This document shows, in pieces, positions 14,101 through 27,066 of a stretch of 62,000 nt of DNA. Made by a program: the position numbers and the translations under genes. Origin of the DNA: Glandiceps talaboti. Lineage: Eukaryota; Hemichordata; Enteropneusta; Spengelidae. Location of the stretch: positions 24,027,181-24,089,180 of the forward strand of contig NC_135552.1 of assembly GCF_964340395.1 (NCBI RefSeq), read 5' to 3'. Position 1 is the stretch's first letter. Each line of letters opens with the position of its first letter. The notes under the pieces were generated by a model. The model did not search any database. It was given only the letters and a program-made list of their open reading frames with translations, and was not told the origin of the DNA.

Positions 14101-16829
14101 TCTTTAATGGTACAAAGACTTGAGATGGTGACTTTGAATATTTTCAACATTGTATGTAATATTTTATGTAGGGAGGCTTAGCCACAAACTAATATTTACA
14201 CAGCCTTCTTCAAAGTACTGCTGAATAATCATGTGATCTTTTGATAAATCACATGATTATGTTAAAATCATGTGATTAATCATAACAGTCTACGAAAACC
14301 ATCAAAATAATTACATTTTTTAAAAAATTTAAATTTAAATTTAAATAATCTATTATGCATTGAGTACAAAGTGAGGGAGCATCATGTGATCAGTGTTAGA
14401 AAGTCATGTGACACAATGGTTGTGAAATTGACAGCTTTTTTCTAGTCCACATCAAACATTAACAATAACATTAGTGTTAGTGGACACTTTGTGTTTTAAT
14501 CATTAATCACCTGATTCCAACATACCAGACACACTGGGGTATACACCTCTACACAGTACTACTGTACAAAAAAAATCATTTTCTCTTTTCAAATCTGAAA
14601 ATTGCTGTTGTGGATCAAGTTTCAAAAAAATTGATTAGAAGCTATTAATAAAATTGTATAGAATATTCAAATTAAAGGTATGAACCATTGACAATGGTAA
14701 AGAAGGCGCTGTAATATGTCTAAACGTGGTCTTACCTGGAGCTGTTGCGTTGACGCACTGCCAAAATGTTTCCTGAAGGGAAAATTGAGAAATAGAATTA
14801 AATAGATAATATAGCTATATAGAAATGGTGTACTAGATCATATGCAGTCATGCGTTTACATGTAACAGACACACATACATGCATACACACCCACATCCAC
14901 ACACATACACACATACACACATGTACACACATACACACATGTACACACACACAATTTAAAAACATATGAATACATGTTGACACCTATACAGACACAAAGA
15001 CACACAGACACAAGTACACAAACACACACACAAACAAACAGAACAGTTATTTTTCTCAAAATATCAATTTGAAGCTTAAATTCAGAACATTTTTTGCTTC
15101 TCTACTGTTAAGTCATATAACACAGCACACCACTGTTGAGCAGAGACTTTAATTATTAATACACAGCTTGTAGGCCAAAATACTTGAAATGCTATTATAG
15201 CATATTTGAAGTATATCGGCCTGCAAGCTGTGTCAGCCATGCTACAATCCTGTCAACATATTACAATTTGAAATAAATGAAATCTAACAAATCTGTCACA
15301 AGATTGATTCATAGATTCTGAGGGAGAATGCTGTCGGCCATTTTGAATACTGTTGACAGAGTGGCAACTCCTCGTTGCCCTAACTACAACAACTTTATAG
15401 CTGGTATTTCGGATTTCAAAAGGTGGCAAAAAAACCACCAAGAGGGCAACAAGTTTTTAGTTTAATTAATGTTACATAAAAATGAATCAAAAGGGCCATT
15501 ACATTAAGAATACAAGGTATTAATGTTACTGAAATATTTGTTGTCACGCAAACGATAAGTCCAAAGTAATAGAATTTACGAGACAACATACCTCGGTGAT
15601 GTTATAAAATATTGTACAAATTTTACTACAATACTGCTATAAGTTTCATTTTAAATTTATATGCAATCTCCTAACGATTTTTGTCTAATTTAATTTTGGT
15701 TGCTGAGTTTTATTTTGGGTTAGATTTGAATTTTGCGATAACAGACGGCACCTAGTGACTGTGGTTTGTAAAATGCTGACAATATGAAGTAAGAGCTAAA
15801 TTTGAACAGCTGATACCTTGATCCTATTTGACAATAATTCCCAGACTAACATTAAATGTCTAACCCCCAGTATCACTTATTAGCTTTGTTAAATATAACA
15901 AATTGTAACTGTATGAATTATTCATTGCACGATTTTGCTTTGTTCAAAATCTTTTCCAAAAGCAGTTTTATCTAATAGAGTATATCGGGCCATATGTTTG
16001 GTAGTGGTGTGGGTTGGGGTAGATATTGAAATTGTCTGTAAGTGACTACCGTGTCATATTCATCAACTCTGAGGAATTGCCAGTATTATCACTTTTCCTG
16101 TTGTCAGCTACTATTTCACTCTCCCTGCATGGCACTCTTCTACAATACCCTCACTGTAAATTACTTGTCTGTTTCCATGGTAATCAATTGATTTTGTCTG
16201 GACATCATGCTAATTGAGTAACAAAACCTGACAAAGTCTTCAATCTCAGTATGAAATAATATATATTACATGAAATGACTCAAAAAAACGAAGTGTTTCT
16301 ACTAGAAAGTGTGCATGTCACATTTGTGGCATGTTGTCGGTTCAATGGAGATGCAGATGTTTCCTAATATTGTGTGTATGACAAAAAAACCTAACATTTT
16401 GTTCTCTCACATGACCCGAAAGTAGTTCCTTTGTAAACATGTCTTACTTCAATGACACTGTCGGTGTGCGTTTAGACTTGCTCTAGTCTATACAATGTTT
16501 TCATTATGATATGGAAAACCCTGGCAACAGAGAAAGGGAAATCTGGTCAAATTTACAGACAGACAGTTTCCTATGTGACATTCCGTGTTTTTTAGGTTTT
16601 AGAACCGTGGTAACAGAGAGAGGGAAATTATATGTTAGAATTTAGTTTCCTGCACATTCATTGTTTTTACTGTCTTTGAACCATAATAACAGAGAAGGTG
16701 AAATCTCGTAGAATTTAGTTTCCTACACATTCAGTGTTTTTACTTTTGAAGGTCGCATGAAATCTGGTACATTTTTTTAAAGTTTCTTTTGAGGACGTTT
16801 TGAGGACCATGGGGAACACTAAACCCTCT

Positions 16830-16861
<32 letters not shown>

Positions 16862-19800
16862 AAATAACTGCATCCAATGTCTTTGAATTCCATAAGGTGT
16901 TGAAAATATTAGCAAGGATGGGAAATCTGATAAAATGTGAAATACTATAGTTTCAAATTTTTACATTTCACCAAAATTGAAGTGGAGAAGGTCAGTAAAC
17001 TATGTGGTCACCTCAGATATTAACCTTGTGATATAAGGCTATCAATTTGCTTAATTTTCACTTTCCTTATTTTTGACGTACTACATGTAATATCAATTTG
17101 TGTTAAATGAATAATTATTCACTTCAACTATAATAAGCCGCTGTGATCTCAACACACTTGTTAACAACTTTCTAAATACTAAATGTGCGTAATATTGCAT
17201 CGTAGGAACAAGGACTGAATTTATGTGATATGAAACATTTCGAAAAAAGAAAACTTATATATTAGTAGACATACATTAAGAATTTTAAAGATTTTTGTTG
17301 AAATTTTATGAGTTGATACAAATAAATGATGTTATCTATATTTGAATACAAAGTGAGTTGAAAATCAATTTATTCATGTTTTCTTATCTATTCATTTATT
17401 TCTTATTTATTATTGCATTCATTACTTTTAAGATGCATTGTATTCTGTTGTTCACTTCATTGATGCAAATTATTCAATGATATTCACTCTATCTAGTCAA
17501 TGACATCACTATATATTATTCATTGACCCAAATGCACCAATGACATTCACTTCTTTGACCCAAATAAGGCAATGAAATCACAAAATCATTCACTGACCCA
17601 AATTAGCCAATGACATTCACTCTATCACTTCTTTGACCCAAATTAGCCAATCACATTCACTCTATCATTTCACTGATTCACATTGAGTGGTGAGTTTCAT
17701 TCAGTGACATTTCATAATTTCATTGAATCTGTTCAAGTCAGTATGAGACTGTAAGCCACACTAGACTAGGTCAATCAAATATTGTCTAATTTTGTAGAAG
17801 TCGGTTCTGCAATCAAATTGTCTTGTGGCATTCTCAATACTCATGCATGTAGCCAAACTGCTCCCTGCTAAAAACACAAACTAGTGGTTGCCGAAAAAAT
17901 CGTTGGGCCCAGACCAGAAAGTCTAGTTCACAAAAACACATAGTACTGAAAACATATTTTAACAATTAGTTTTAGCTTTGAGTGATGTGAACAGCTTGAT
18001 GACAGGTAAGATTATTTTTCAAGGACTGAACTCCTGTTTGTGAAGTTAAGGGTGAATTTTATAGGCAGGAAAAAAGCATTTACTTGAGGCTACAAGGGCC
18101 TTTGACTCTGTATTCCAATGTTGACTTTATAATCCCTGGTTATACTTTGCTTTAGTGGTGACAGGACATTTGTGAATGGATACATGTGGTCTGTGAATTC
18201 ACCAACCCAAACTCTGAAGTCTAATTTGGGGTAAAAATGTAAATACACATACGTGTGGTATTCCAAGGTTTTGAACACACACTTTAAAACTACTGTTATA
18301 GTGTTACAAAGCAATAGACATAGTAATTTGATAAGACTAACAGTTTCACCTCTAGCTTGACACTCAAGGCTGCCACAAACTACCAAATCAACACTACACC
18401 GTTTCTTGCAAACAAAATACCATGGATGAGTAGGTATGTACGGTATAAGGCTGGTCAAAATGTAAGCACTTATATAACACGAGCTTTCAGTCACACATTT
18501 TTTAAACGCGTTGTTTCTTTTAATTAGTATTTTTCCTTTTTTACAGCATTTTCTTCACCGAATGTGAAAACTTCAGTTCATACAAACTTTTATTGGTATT
18601 GTTCAAAATTTTTGTTTCCCAACTTTTTTCACAGCAGTTTTTTAAAATATTTACAACTTTTATCTGTTTTCTTTCCGTAACATTTTTTAAAAACTTTTTT
18701 ACTGGTGTTTGAACAACAGTTTGTATATTTCCATCTTTTAACCAGCATTATATTTTCAGTACCTTAATTCTATCTTTTTTAACCAGCATTATATTTTCAG
18801 TACCATAATTCCATCTTTTAACATGCATCCCATACATATATCTTTGAATTCTTAGTTTTCCCCTGAATGGCCAAGTTGCACGGTCATTGCACTATACATT
18901 TTGTAATCATTTTTATTTGAGAAAGGGCCTTTTTCTATAAGATTTTCATCCTACACTGGAAATCCAATCACTTTGTGCAAATAGTTTAATAATGACTAAC
19001 AATGCATTGATTGGTTTTGGTAAGAGAATATGGGTAAGAAACTCCACTACGCATCCTAAAATGTCTGACAGTATGAGACAGTTTTCCCACCAAAAATATT
19101 GGCAACAAAATTCTTATTTCTATGAAATATTTTGCCACATCACTGCTAATCAAGGAAGTAGTCACTGTTTACGAACAAATCAAAATTTTGGTATGAAAAT
19201 GTCCACATTTACAACAAAAAAAATAGATAATTCTATCTCATTTGTCTTATAGTAGTCATCTACTCAGTAGTTTTATCACTAACAAAAAATTTAACACATA
19301 TGCAAAATAGCTCATTTACATAATTTGAATAAAGTCAACTAGCCAAAACAATGAGTTGTTCCTGCTAGTAAGAATTAAACAAAACATTTACAGTCTAATC
19401 CCCTAAAAATCACTTTAAAGTTTAATTCACTTATCAATGAGTCACAATAATGTCCATAGTAGTAATGATCACACACTAAAATGTCCCCAATGCATGTTTT
19501 CAAAATTTTACTTGAAGTTATAGACCTATTACTAGTATCACAATACTATTCATTTGACTCTGTATGTCCATTACGATATGGATGAATCGTCAGCGCAATT
19601 TTGTGATTTACTTTATGATTCTCTGAGTGTCAATGAACATTTATTTCATCTGTAGTTAAATTGAAGACTCAAACACTCGACTCGGTCAGATGAAAGTAAA
19701 GTAAGAGTAAATCCATCTTACTGAATAAAACTACTAAACGACGGTTGTCTTAAAAGTGACAACTATTGTGGCTTGACTAAACTGTACAGAAATTAGCTCT

Positions 19801-20790
19801 AACTCCACCAGAACACCACACAAAGTGATGATGTAACAGCAAACGACTCGCAGATTTCTACTCCAGAGCACCACACAAACTGATGATGTCACAACAAAAG
19901 ATTCACAACCTCACACACCACACACAAAGTGACGATGTAACAGAAACTCACCAATGTCATTGGACAATTACTCCTTAGCCGTGCAAAGTGTCTCTGTCTT
20001 CCACTTTGTGTTGATTCCAATGCCATCTGAAAATTTAAATATACAATAATGTAACATTTTAGAATTTATAATCATCGGTATATCTTTCAATAAATAGTTT
20101 GCATATATTTGTAGCACATAAAGTTGAAACCAACAAAGGGATATGTCAATTGAAACTTTTCCTTTTGTGTCTGCAACAACCAAACATGTTTTATCATCCC
20201 CCGGCTGTCTATACATATCAACTGGATAACAATTACACACATTATGTCACAGATTCTAGAATTTTCCTCTTTCCCTTTCCTTTCCTTTCCTTTCCTGAGT
20301 AGAACTATGAACCCAATATAGCTATTCATATTACTAATATTATATATTTTATTGAATAATAATTGAATGATGTCCTACATAATGTCAGCCTGTGCAAAGC
20401 AATAAATGACCTTGTTGTCATGACAAAAACACAAACACATAGAATACTATTTTCAAGTTTTACAGTTTTGCTAATTTTTGGTGTCGAACACCAAAACTTA
20501 AATTTAGCAAATTCGTAGACTCAAATAACAATTTGAACAACAAAATGAAGCTGATGACTACATAGTAACTGACAATAACTTGACATTAATTAAAATCAAG
20601 TATCTATTTATTGGGAATTGTGGTTGTGAAGAATTCATTTGTCATCTATTTTAGACAAAAACAGACAAAACATCAAGACACATAGAAATGTGCAATTATA
20701 CACCATAGTCACTACAGCATTAACAAACACTGATGAAAAACACAATGTTTAAATTCTTGTTTAAAAATTTAATGGATGCAAGCAAGGATC

Positions 20791-20854
<64 letters not shown>

Positions 20855-20857
20855 GGC

Positions 20858-20898
<41 letters not shown>

Positions 20899-20901
20899 GG
20901 C

Positions 20902-20970
<69 letters not shown>

Positions 20971-20977
20971 GGCAGGC

Positions 20978-21012
<35 letters not shown>

Positions 21013-24000
21013 GGCAGGCAGAGACAGACAGGCAGGCAGGCAGACAGGCAGATGACAAATGTATCACTAAAAATGTCTGAAACCTTAACCTATTCATGCA
21101 GAAATCTTGCATTTAGGATTAGAAGAAAGTACATAGGTACTTGTGATCAGCAGGGTACACATTACTGGATGATAGTAATATAGAAAGATAACCAGAGAAT
21201 GTCTACACTAGCTGAGATGTGTCCATGCATGAGGTATAGACAAGAGGCCATGTAATTAATGTACAATGTATCAACACAGGACTATACCTACAGGCATTCA
21301 AGTCTCTATCTATACATACATGAACCTGCACTGTGTATATATGCGTGTAGAATGCCTACTGGCCACAGGGTGTTGTTATCAAATGAATAGGTTACAAGCT
21401 TAACACAGTGAAGGTTTCATCAGGGCTTGATTAGAATTACAGAGTTTTGTGTCTGCCTTTTCATACAAATGCACGGTCAGGCTAATGGAAAAAGCTGTCT
21501 CTCAAATTATGGTTACAACTGAAAATTTGTTTGATTACTCTGATGCTCAGCAAACACATGATGGTATTTTGTAACATGTCAAATTAGGAATGTAGCAAAT
21601 TCAAGGATGAGGTAAAACTGATTTTGAAACTTTATATGGTCACACCAGAACTGCTGCTGATTGGTTTGATAGCATACATCCTGCTCACACCATGTACACT
21701 CCACATGATTGGTTGATTCTAATGGCATGGGTAACTCAATAGATTTCATATCACTTTGACTGATTGGTTCACTATATGACATCCGGAGAACTCTTTGGTG
21801 GCAATGTGACTACATCTATAGCTTCAAATTATTGGCTAGTTTTGATGACATCTTGGCCACGGGATAACATGAAGTATGCACTGATTGGTTGATGCTGATA
21901 GCATCCCAACATGAACAATACAAGGTTTCAACTGATTGGTCAATGAATGAATGAATAGCTTAATCCACTGATTAGTTAGTTCTGATGGCATCCTGGCCAA
22001 TCAATAAATAGTTGCCACTGATTGGTTAGTTCTGATGGCATCCTGGCCAACCAATAAATAGCTTCCACTGATTGGTTAGTTCTGATGGCATCCTGGCCAC
22101 TCAATAAATAGCTGCCACTGATTGGTTAGTTCTGATGGCATCCTGGCCAATCAATAAATAGCTGCCACTGATTGGTTAGTTCTGATGGCATCCTGGCCAA
22201 TCAATAAATAGCTTCCATTGATTGGTTAGTTCTGATGGCATCCTGGCCAATCAATAAATAGCTGCCACTGATTGGTTAGTTCTGATGGCATCCTGGCCAA
22301 TCAATAAATAGCTGCCACTGATTGGTTAGTTCTGATGGCATCCTGGCCAATCAATAAATAGCTTCCATTGATTGGTTAGTTCTGATGGCATCCTGGCCAA
22401 TCAATAAATAGCTTAAACTGATTGGTTAGTTCTGATGGCATCCTGGCCAATCAATGAGTACTATATGGCTTCAACCAATTGATTTAGTTCTGATGGCATC
22501 CTGGCCCAATCAATGGCTTCCATTGATTGGTTAGTTCTTATATAGTATCCTAGCTGGCATACTTCATGGACAAAAAGAAATGCTTGACGTCTTACAAAAA
22601 TTCAAAAATATATCATTGTAGAGAATCCAGTATACGATTATGAAGCAACTTGGCCATATCAGAAATCTATTTAACTGTGAAATGATAAGTCGGTTATACT
22701 TCTAGCTTCATCCTGACCCCTCTCACACTCCTACACAGATTTCATCATCAGTGAGTCGGGTGACACTATACAGGCCAGTCAACAAACACTTTGAAGCCTA
22801 CACTTAATGGTACAAGGCCCATCATATCCATTGATACAATTACATACTACCTTCTGTATTCAATTTACCCTGTTCACTTCATCATTCCCAATGATAATTC
22901 TATCATCTAGTCTGACAGACTCTAATTTGTGTTGCTGTGGTAACAGACCTGTCATACAGGCCCTTGACGGTGCAGCATTTAATCTCATTCAGTTTGTAGG
23001 CATTCTTAGTGTCCTGTATGACAGTCAGTAAATCACTCAACTGTGTAAATTCAAACTAATGTAGTACCAAATGTAGCTAGCGCTGATAATAGACAAGTAC
23101 CTATCACAACTGGCATACATTTGCTAAGTGTCTTTTTATTAGTGATTTTGACAGCTTTCTTTTATAAAGAACAAATGAGCCACAATCAAATCTAGCCGTT
23201 ACAATCATAAAATTTGATGGACGCCAGAAACATGAGAGTAACTGCCCAACATAGTATAACAATGACTAAAACATACATATAAAAAAAGACGATTACGTTC
23301 TATTTCAAATAGCATGACAAAGTGTAGAAGAGCAGAGGTTTGTTGATAAAAGGAACTGGAACCTATTTGGCATCTTAATAAATCACCAATTTGAGCATTT
23401 AATTACCTAATAAAAGTAAGAGTGGTCTGGCTGATTAAAGAAGGCAGCAAGACAGCCTGCGTGGTTCTTATTGCCACCTTACATGTATGAATAACAGGCA
23501 GTACCACATTTTACATCTAACGTCCCTCATTATCAAGTCACGAAAAACATCAGAATGTAAATCACCTTCTCAGTCATGTGAAATGTATATATCATGATGC
23601 ATTTCAACCATGTATCACTTCCAACAATTTATAACTGCAAACAACTAATCAAGCTCTGCCTCAGATCAAACTGCTAATAGACTTCTCTTGCCTTGATTAT
23701 ATTTTTAAAGTCCAAATACTTGTCGAAAAAGCAATGAAAGTTTACGAAAGTACAAATCCATTATGCTAAGATGTTACATGGATAAACTTTCTTGTATTCA
23801 GTTTTAACTTTTAACATCAAAACTTAGGAGTATCTAGCAACAAGATGTCTTATAAGTTATACTATAGATAATAATGCCATGCACTGTAATCATAATTATT
23901 CAATTCAATCTGAACATATGTAGCAAAATAGGATATTCGTAAATTCCTTGACAATGGTCTGAAGTTCGCATATGCACATCTCCTTCCAAAAATTATGCCT

Positions 24001-27000
24001 TGAAGGTTAGAAGACACAATGTCTTAGAGTCGTTATACGATGTACTGAAATGACATGACAACATTTCAGTACACTACAGCAAATAACAAAGTAATTTGTA
24101 TGAAACAAGATTAACTGCTATGTTTTTCTTATAGTTAATTACTCAGTTGTTATCTTTACATGTACATTTCTTTGTAATTAATTTGCAATTTTCATTCAAG
24201 GAATTTCTGCATTATAACTACATGTAATTACAACTAAGAAATGTACACTTTCTCAGTAATAACAATTCAATACTTGTAATAATAACTAATAATTTAATTA
24301 CAACTATAACATTATTCTCTGTTAACATCAATAGGATGACAGTTTCGTCCTTGAATGCTAGAAAATTGACAGTTGGAGCCATTTTACTCGAACTTGAGAG
24401 CATGAAAATTTAACTAACTATGTTGATAAAGTCACATCACTTTGGTCTCTCTCCAATATCTATTTGGTCTTAAAAATGGGAAATTCTCATTGTAGTAAGG
24501 TACAAGTATTTGGACAAAATTGTAAAAAAAAGTTCAAATCTTTTCAGGGATCAAAAAAATAGATACACTAAAGCTAGATTTCTATTCCACATTCAGTTTT
24601 GATTTATGAACCACTAAACAAATTCATTCTATCTTTTTTGTAGACTTACACTATTTACACTAAAGAAGTTTAAACAAAGAAGTCAGCCAAGACCAAAGTC
24701 AACATCTAATGTGTTTATCTCCAATCTAATCTAAAGAGTAAAACTATTATCAAATATTGGCTATATTATTTATTCAAGTGAGATCTTCCATACAAAGGAA
24801 ATGTTCAATGGTCTGATCTTTAGGAGATCTGGAGTGGTCATACTTTTTATAATACTCTGGAGACAAATCTTCCTGGGTTCAAAATCATTTTTATCAATTG
24901 TTTTCCTTCTAATGTGGTCATAAGTATTGGAAACCAGAAGTAAATTTTATAAGAATTCTAAATGTTCAATATAATCTTGTTCTCACATAACTATCATTCA
25001 AACCCACCATAGTGGTTACTCCCAAGGCTAATATGGGCTTTGTTGTTTTGTTGTTGTTGGTTTTTTTTTGGAGGGGGAAACACCTGGGCAATTATGCAAA
25101 TAGTATGCAAATTAGCCACAAATCTACCAACAATTTCTATAGTTAACACTACAAAGTAAAAGAGAACTCATATAGGATAGTCAAACATTTTACATATTAA
25201 TGATCACTATTTCCTAAAAGAGGGGAGTTTAGTCAAAATTGAAAACGCGGAAAATTGGATAAAAACACATTCATTATAACATATACAGCTATGTGGAAAT
25301 ACATACACATACAATCAACACTTATTTCCTTTTAGAAAAATTCTACTCTTGGCTGAGTTAGATTTAGAAGAAGGAATAATGTATTGTAGAGGAACCTTGT
25401 TAGTTACTGTCACTAATTACTCCGTGTTGAAAGATGTTGGTTCAGCAAATTACTAACCCTTTTGTATTGGTTTTCTTTTCCCCAATCATATGTCAAACAA
25501 GCCATCAAATTCCACTACCGAGGTCTTAACATTTCACCAATTAGAATTTCAATTTTGTCCTCTTTATTTCTTTAATTTTCCGTCTTTTTCACTATTCACA
25601 GATATTTTCTTCTTATAAGCTGATAGTGATTGAGTCAAATCAGACCTAAAAAAGCCTACTATACTTTCTCCAATGAGATGCTTTCTATAAATTCACCCGG
25701 GGATTAATGCAAGGAGAGTGGTGTACAGTATGATTACAGGGAAAAGCCATTATTTCCTAACTTAGCGCAAAACTCAATAGCAGTTATTTGATCTCCTCTA
25801 GGCCAGGCTACAACTGTTCTAAAATCATTTCCTTTGGGCGGGATTTCTCCCTCAACAAAAAAAAAGAACTAAAACACACACTATCTAAATATATTATAAC
25901 ATTTAAAAAATACTTTGAAATATTTGAAATAATATAGCTGTTTTACTGTCTACGTATGGAATCTACTTGATGTGCCCTAAGCATTTTGCCATCTCAGCCC
26001 ACATTTTTCTAACCCATGACCTTAGCATCTTAGCTTTTATTCAGCAGGTTTTAAGAATGAATTTAAGCTTTTGACGAGCAAATACGGTAGTACCTACAGC
26101 AAAACATGGCTATACTTGTGGGAAGTGACTGAACTAGGTTTATGCGAGCCTAAAATACTTCCAATGGTTTTATGTGCCATTTTAAGACTTGTAAACTTTT
26201 ACAGCTCTTTCGATTCGGGTTTAGTACATTGCCTGACAGACGTGCAAGTCTGACACGAGACCGTCGATCGACTTGGCACTGACTCAATGTGTATGGACGG
26301 TTATGTTTTGTCAAGAGAACAGTGGTGAGTGACGGAATAGTTGCGCCGACGGTCCTGTCACAGTTCGTTTACAGTGCAGCCAACAAGGGCATGTCAATAC
26401 AAAGTGTGTTTACTAAATTTCGACAGTACCTGAAATGATAAATTATCTGAGTATGTAAATACTCGCTGGTTGCCCGTTTGCATGACCTCAATTACGCGCA
26501 AAGCGAAATGAACACATCAGAACGGATCTCTGGCAGTTGTCGATAGCTAAGGCCATTTCGGGGCACCACACACTAAGATTTCACACAAACTGACGACTAA
26601 ATTCTACGTTTTGGCCATGTTTTCATGTATAAAAGACCGTGAGAACAACACTTACAACACATATTCATGTCATTCACTATGATTGTTAAAACATTTACAT
26701 GTAACGTTGATTTACTTCACTACTTGCACTTTCAAACCACTGAAAAGTGTTTTTTGCAACTTGCTTAGGGATTTCGTCAACTAATATGTTACACACACGG
26801 AAAATATATGAAGAGTGTTTTCAAGTGTTGGTTTTTACATTGATCAATCTTTCTCTCTATGTGACGAGGGAAAATACCAATCGTCAACGTAGTTTGACAA
26901 GCACCAACTGCAGACGACAGCTCACATTCACAACTCCCACAAGTCCCACGTTCATATTGCGTATAAATATTGGTTTATATTGAAAATAATAGCGGCTAAA

Positions 27001-27066
27001 AGTTTACCTGGTCGCACACTTCTTGGCATTCTGGACGACTATTGACGTTATGGCAACACCGCGGTT
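2055..27066 (-). CDS. RECK: RECK-like gene, partial (N-terminal CC-repeat exons)
   Basis: Four minus-strand exons (27008-27066, 19952-20026, 14736-14772, 2055-2140) join in phase into about 85 residues that follow the start of vertebrate RECK closely. They give a CC-x-x-x-x-x-x-x-x-C-x-x-x-C-D-Q block, an arginine-rich linker ending in NCP, then ETFWQCVNATAP, then a second RCC-x7-ECRHACQQ block. In the family this is the first of five cysteine-knot (CC) repeats plus the opening of the second. RECK is a secreted, GPI-anchored membrane protein with CC repeats and Kazal-like modules. In vertebrates it restrains matrix metalloproteases and acts with GPR124 as a Wnt7 co-receptor; whether either role holds here is unknown. 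All exons have AG/GT borders. The first exon (signal peptide, ending in phase 1) was not found, and the rest of the gene lies left of the window. The gene is divergent to Nup160. Identification rests on remembered family sequence, not a search. Confidence 0.87.
6110..6440. repeat. Degenerate tandem repeat, about 45-60-bp units
   Basis: Six or so diverged copies of atgataattacacctgggat followed by aacttcaatttaacattttt, within the 12.6-kb RECK intron. Confidence 0.8.
7915..7970. repeat. (GGGGA)n tract
   Basis: Interrupted GGGGA repeats ending in a G run. The tract fits the G-quadruplex pattern on the plus strand, the non-transcribed sense for RECK RNA. Confidence 0.95.
10540..11370. repeat. 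Long degenerate repeat field with GTCTATTTCAGAGA motif
   Basis: About nine spaced occurrences of a ggtctatttcagaga-like motif (near 10722, 10842, 10888, 10951, 10989, 11213, 11265, 11304, 11350), often followed by agtgacatca. Spacing is irregular, so this is an old array. Confidence 0.55.
12541..12569. repeat. (TTTCA)n microsatellite
   Basis: About five pentamer units. Confidence 0.9.
13794..13811. repeat. Poly-G run
   Basis: About 14 consecutive G after aagggaa. A second long G run follows GT repeats at about 36271-36286. Confidence 0.9.
14226..14282. repeat. Short inverted repeat with a third copy
   Basis: aatcatgtgat and atcacatgatt are perfect 11-bp complements around 10 bases, and aatcatgtgatt follows again 12 bp later. 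Confidence 0.75.
14736..14772 (-). CDS. RECK: RECK-like exon (end of CC repeat 1)
   Basis: 37-nt micro-sized exon, with acceptor cccttcag and donor gtaaga. It encodes ETFWQCVNATAP plus one base, which pairs with the next exon's CT to give Ala. It matches the EIWNCMNSSLPG stretch of vertebrate RECK. The exon is too short to show up as an open frame and was found only by phase and homology. Confidence 0.85.
14868..15045. repeat. CA-rich low-complexity tract
   Basis: Interrupted CA/CATA/CAGA repeats. The cysteine- and valine-rich minus-strand frames here come from this tract. Confidence 0.9.
15161..15233. repeat. 73-bp near-perfect palindrome
   Basis: acacagcttgtaggcc at the left pairs with ggcctgcaagctgtgt at the right, and the pairing continues through tacttgaaatgctat/atagcatatttgaagta to almost no loop. 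It may be a tiny MITE or its footprint. The loop is too small for a typical microRNA precursor. Confidence 0.85.
16505..16745. repeat. Degenerate tandem repeat, about 85-bp units, three copies
   Basis: Three diverged copies carry aacagagaaagggaaat, tagaatttagtttcct, then cattcagtgtttttac. Confidence 0.7.
16830..16863. repeat. (AAAT)n microsatellite
   Basis: About eight tetramer units. Confidence 0.9.
17455..17715. repeat. Degenerate repeat with TCATTGACCCAAAT / CCAATGACATTCACT
   Basis: Repeated blocks of tttgacccaaattagccaat followed by gacattcactctatca, four to six copies of uneven spacing in a RECK intron. Confidence 0.7.
18725..18825. repeat. Two-copy tandem duplication, about 52 bp
   Basis: The block taaccagcattatattttca then gtacc(t/a)taatt(c)atctttt appears twice in succession. 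Confidence 0.8.
19795..19950. repeat. Three-copy degenerate repeat beside a RECK donor
   Basis: caccacacaaagtgatgatg then taacagcaaac recurs three times at about 60-bp spacing. The last copy runs into the gtgagttt donor of the exon at 19952. Confidence 0.8.
19952..20026 (-). CDS. RECK: RECK-like exon (CC repeat 1, middle)
   Basis: 75-nt exon of exactly 25 codons, with acceptor tttcag and donor gtgagt. It enters and leaves in phase 0. The peptide begins MALESTQSGRQRHFARLR and ends in SNCPMTL. It replaces the basic linker and the conserved CP pair between CEQ and ETMVEIWNC of vertebrate RECK. A degenerate tandem repeat lies directly on the intron side of its donor. Confidence 0.85.
20267..20297. 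repeat. (TTTCC)n microsatellite
   Basis: About five pentamer units. Confidence 0.9.
20468..20508. repeat. Hairpin-forming inverted repeat
   Basis: ttttggtgt and acaccaaaa pair around cga, flanked by tgctaa / tttagca that pair less exactly. A simple intronic palindrome. Confidence 0.7.
20791..21052. repeat. (CAGA)n array, about 260 bp
   Basis: Nearly pure CAGA with some CAGG units. It creates open frames in several frames on both strands, which are not genes. Confidence 0.97.
21969..22555. repeat. 50-bp tandem array rich in CCAAT/ATTGG motifs
   Basis: Ten units in exact 50-bp register (attggttagttctgatggca at 22021, 22071, 22121 and so on to 22421, with the first at 21971), followed by two decayed units. 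Each has TGATTGG and, 20-odd bases later, CCAATCA, an inverted pair. More decayed relatives extend left to about 21655. It lies in a RECK intron. Confidence 0.92.
27008..27066 (-). CDS. RECK: RECK-like exon (start of CC repeat 1)
   Basis: 59-nt internal exon, with acceptor tttcag before it and donor gtaaac after it on the minus strand. Two bases complete a codon begun in the missing upstream exon. Nineteen codons follow: PRCCHNVNSRPECQEVCDQ. This matches the first CC-knot of RECK (CC, then a C eight residues later, then xxxC). It ends in phase 0. Confidence 0.88.

Larger units (their letters stand above)
2141..14735. other. Long RECK intron, no exon seen
   Basis: 12.6 kb of AT-rich sequence between two joined RECK exons. 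Apart from the degenerate arrays and the GGGGA tract listed separately, I see no conserved coding block or RNA gene on either strand. Confidence 0.6.

Noticed and set aside
15161-15233. microRNA precursor
   Set aside because: The stem is perfect but the terminal loop is almost absent, unlike animal precursors.
18090-18494. 134-codon minus-strand frame as an extra RECK exon
   Set aside because: The flanking RECK exons at 19952 and 14736 already join in phase and align without a gap, so no exon is needed between them.
20720-21183. Open frames of 80-135 codons on both strands (DRQT and SVCL repeats)
   Set aside because: They are translations of a CAGA tetranucleotide array; tetramer repeats without stops are open in all frames.
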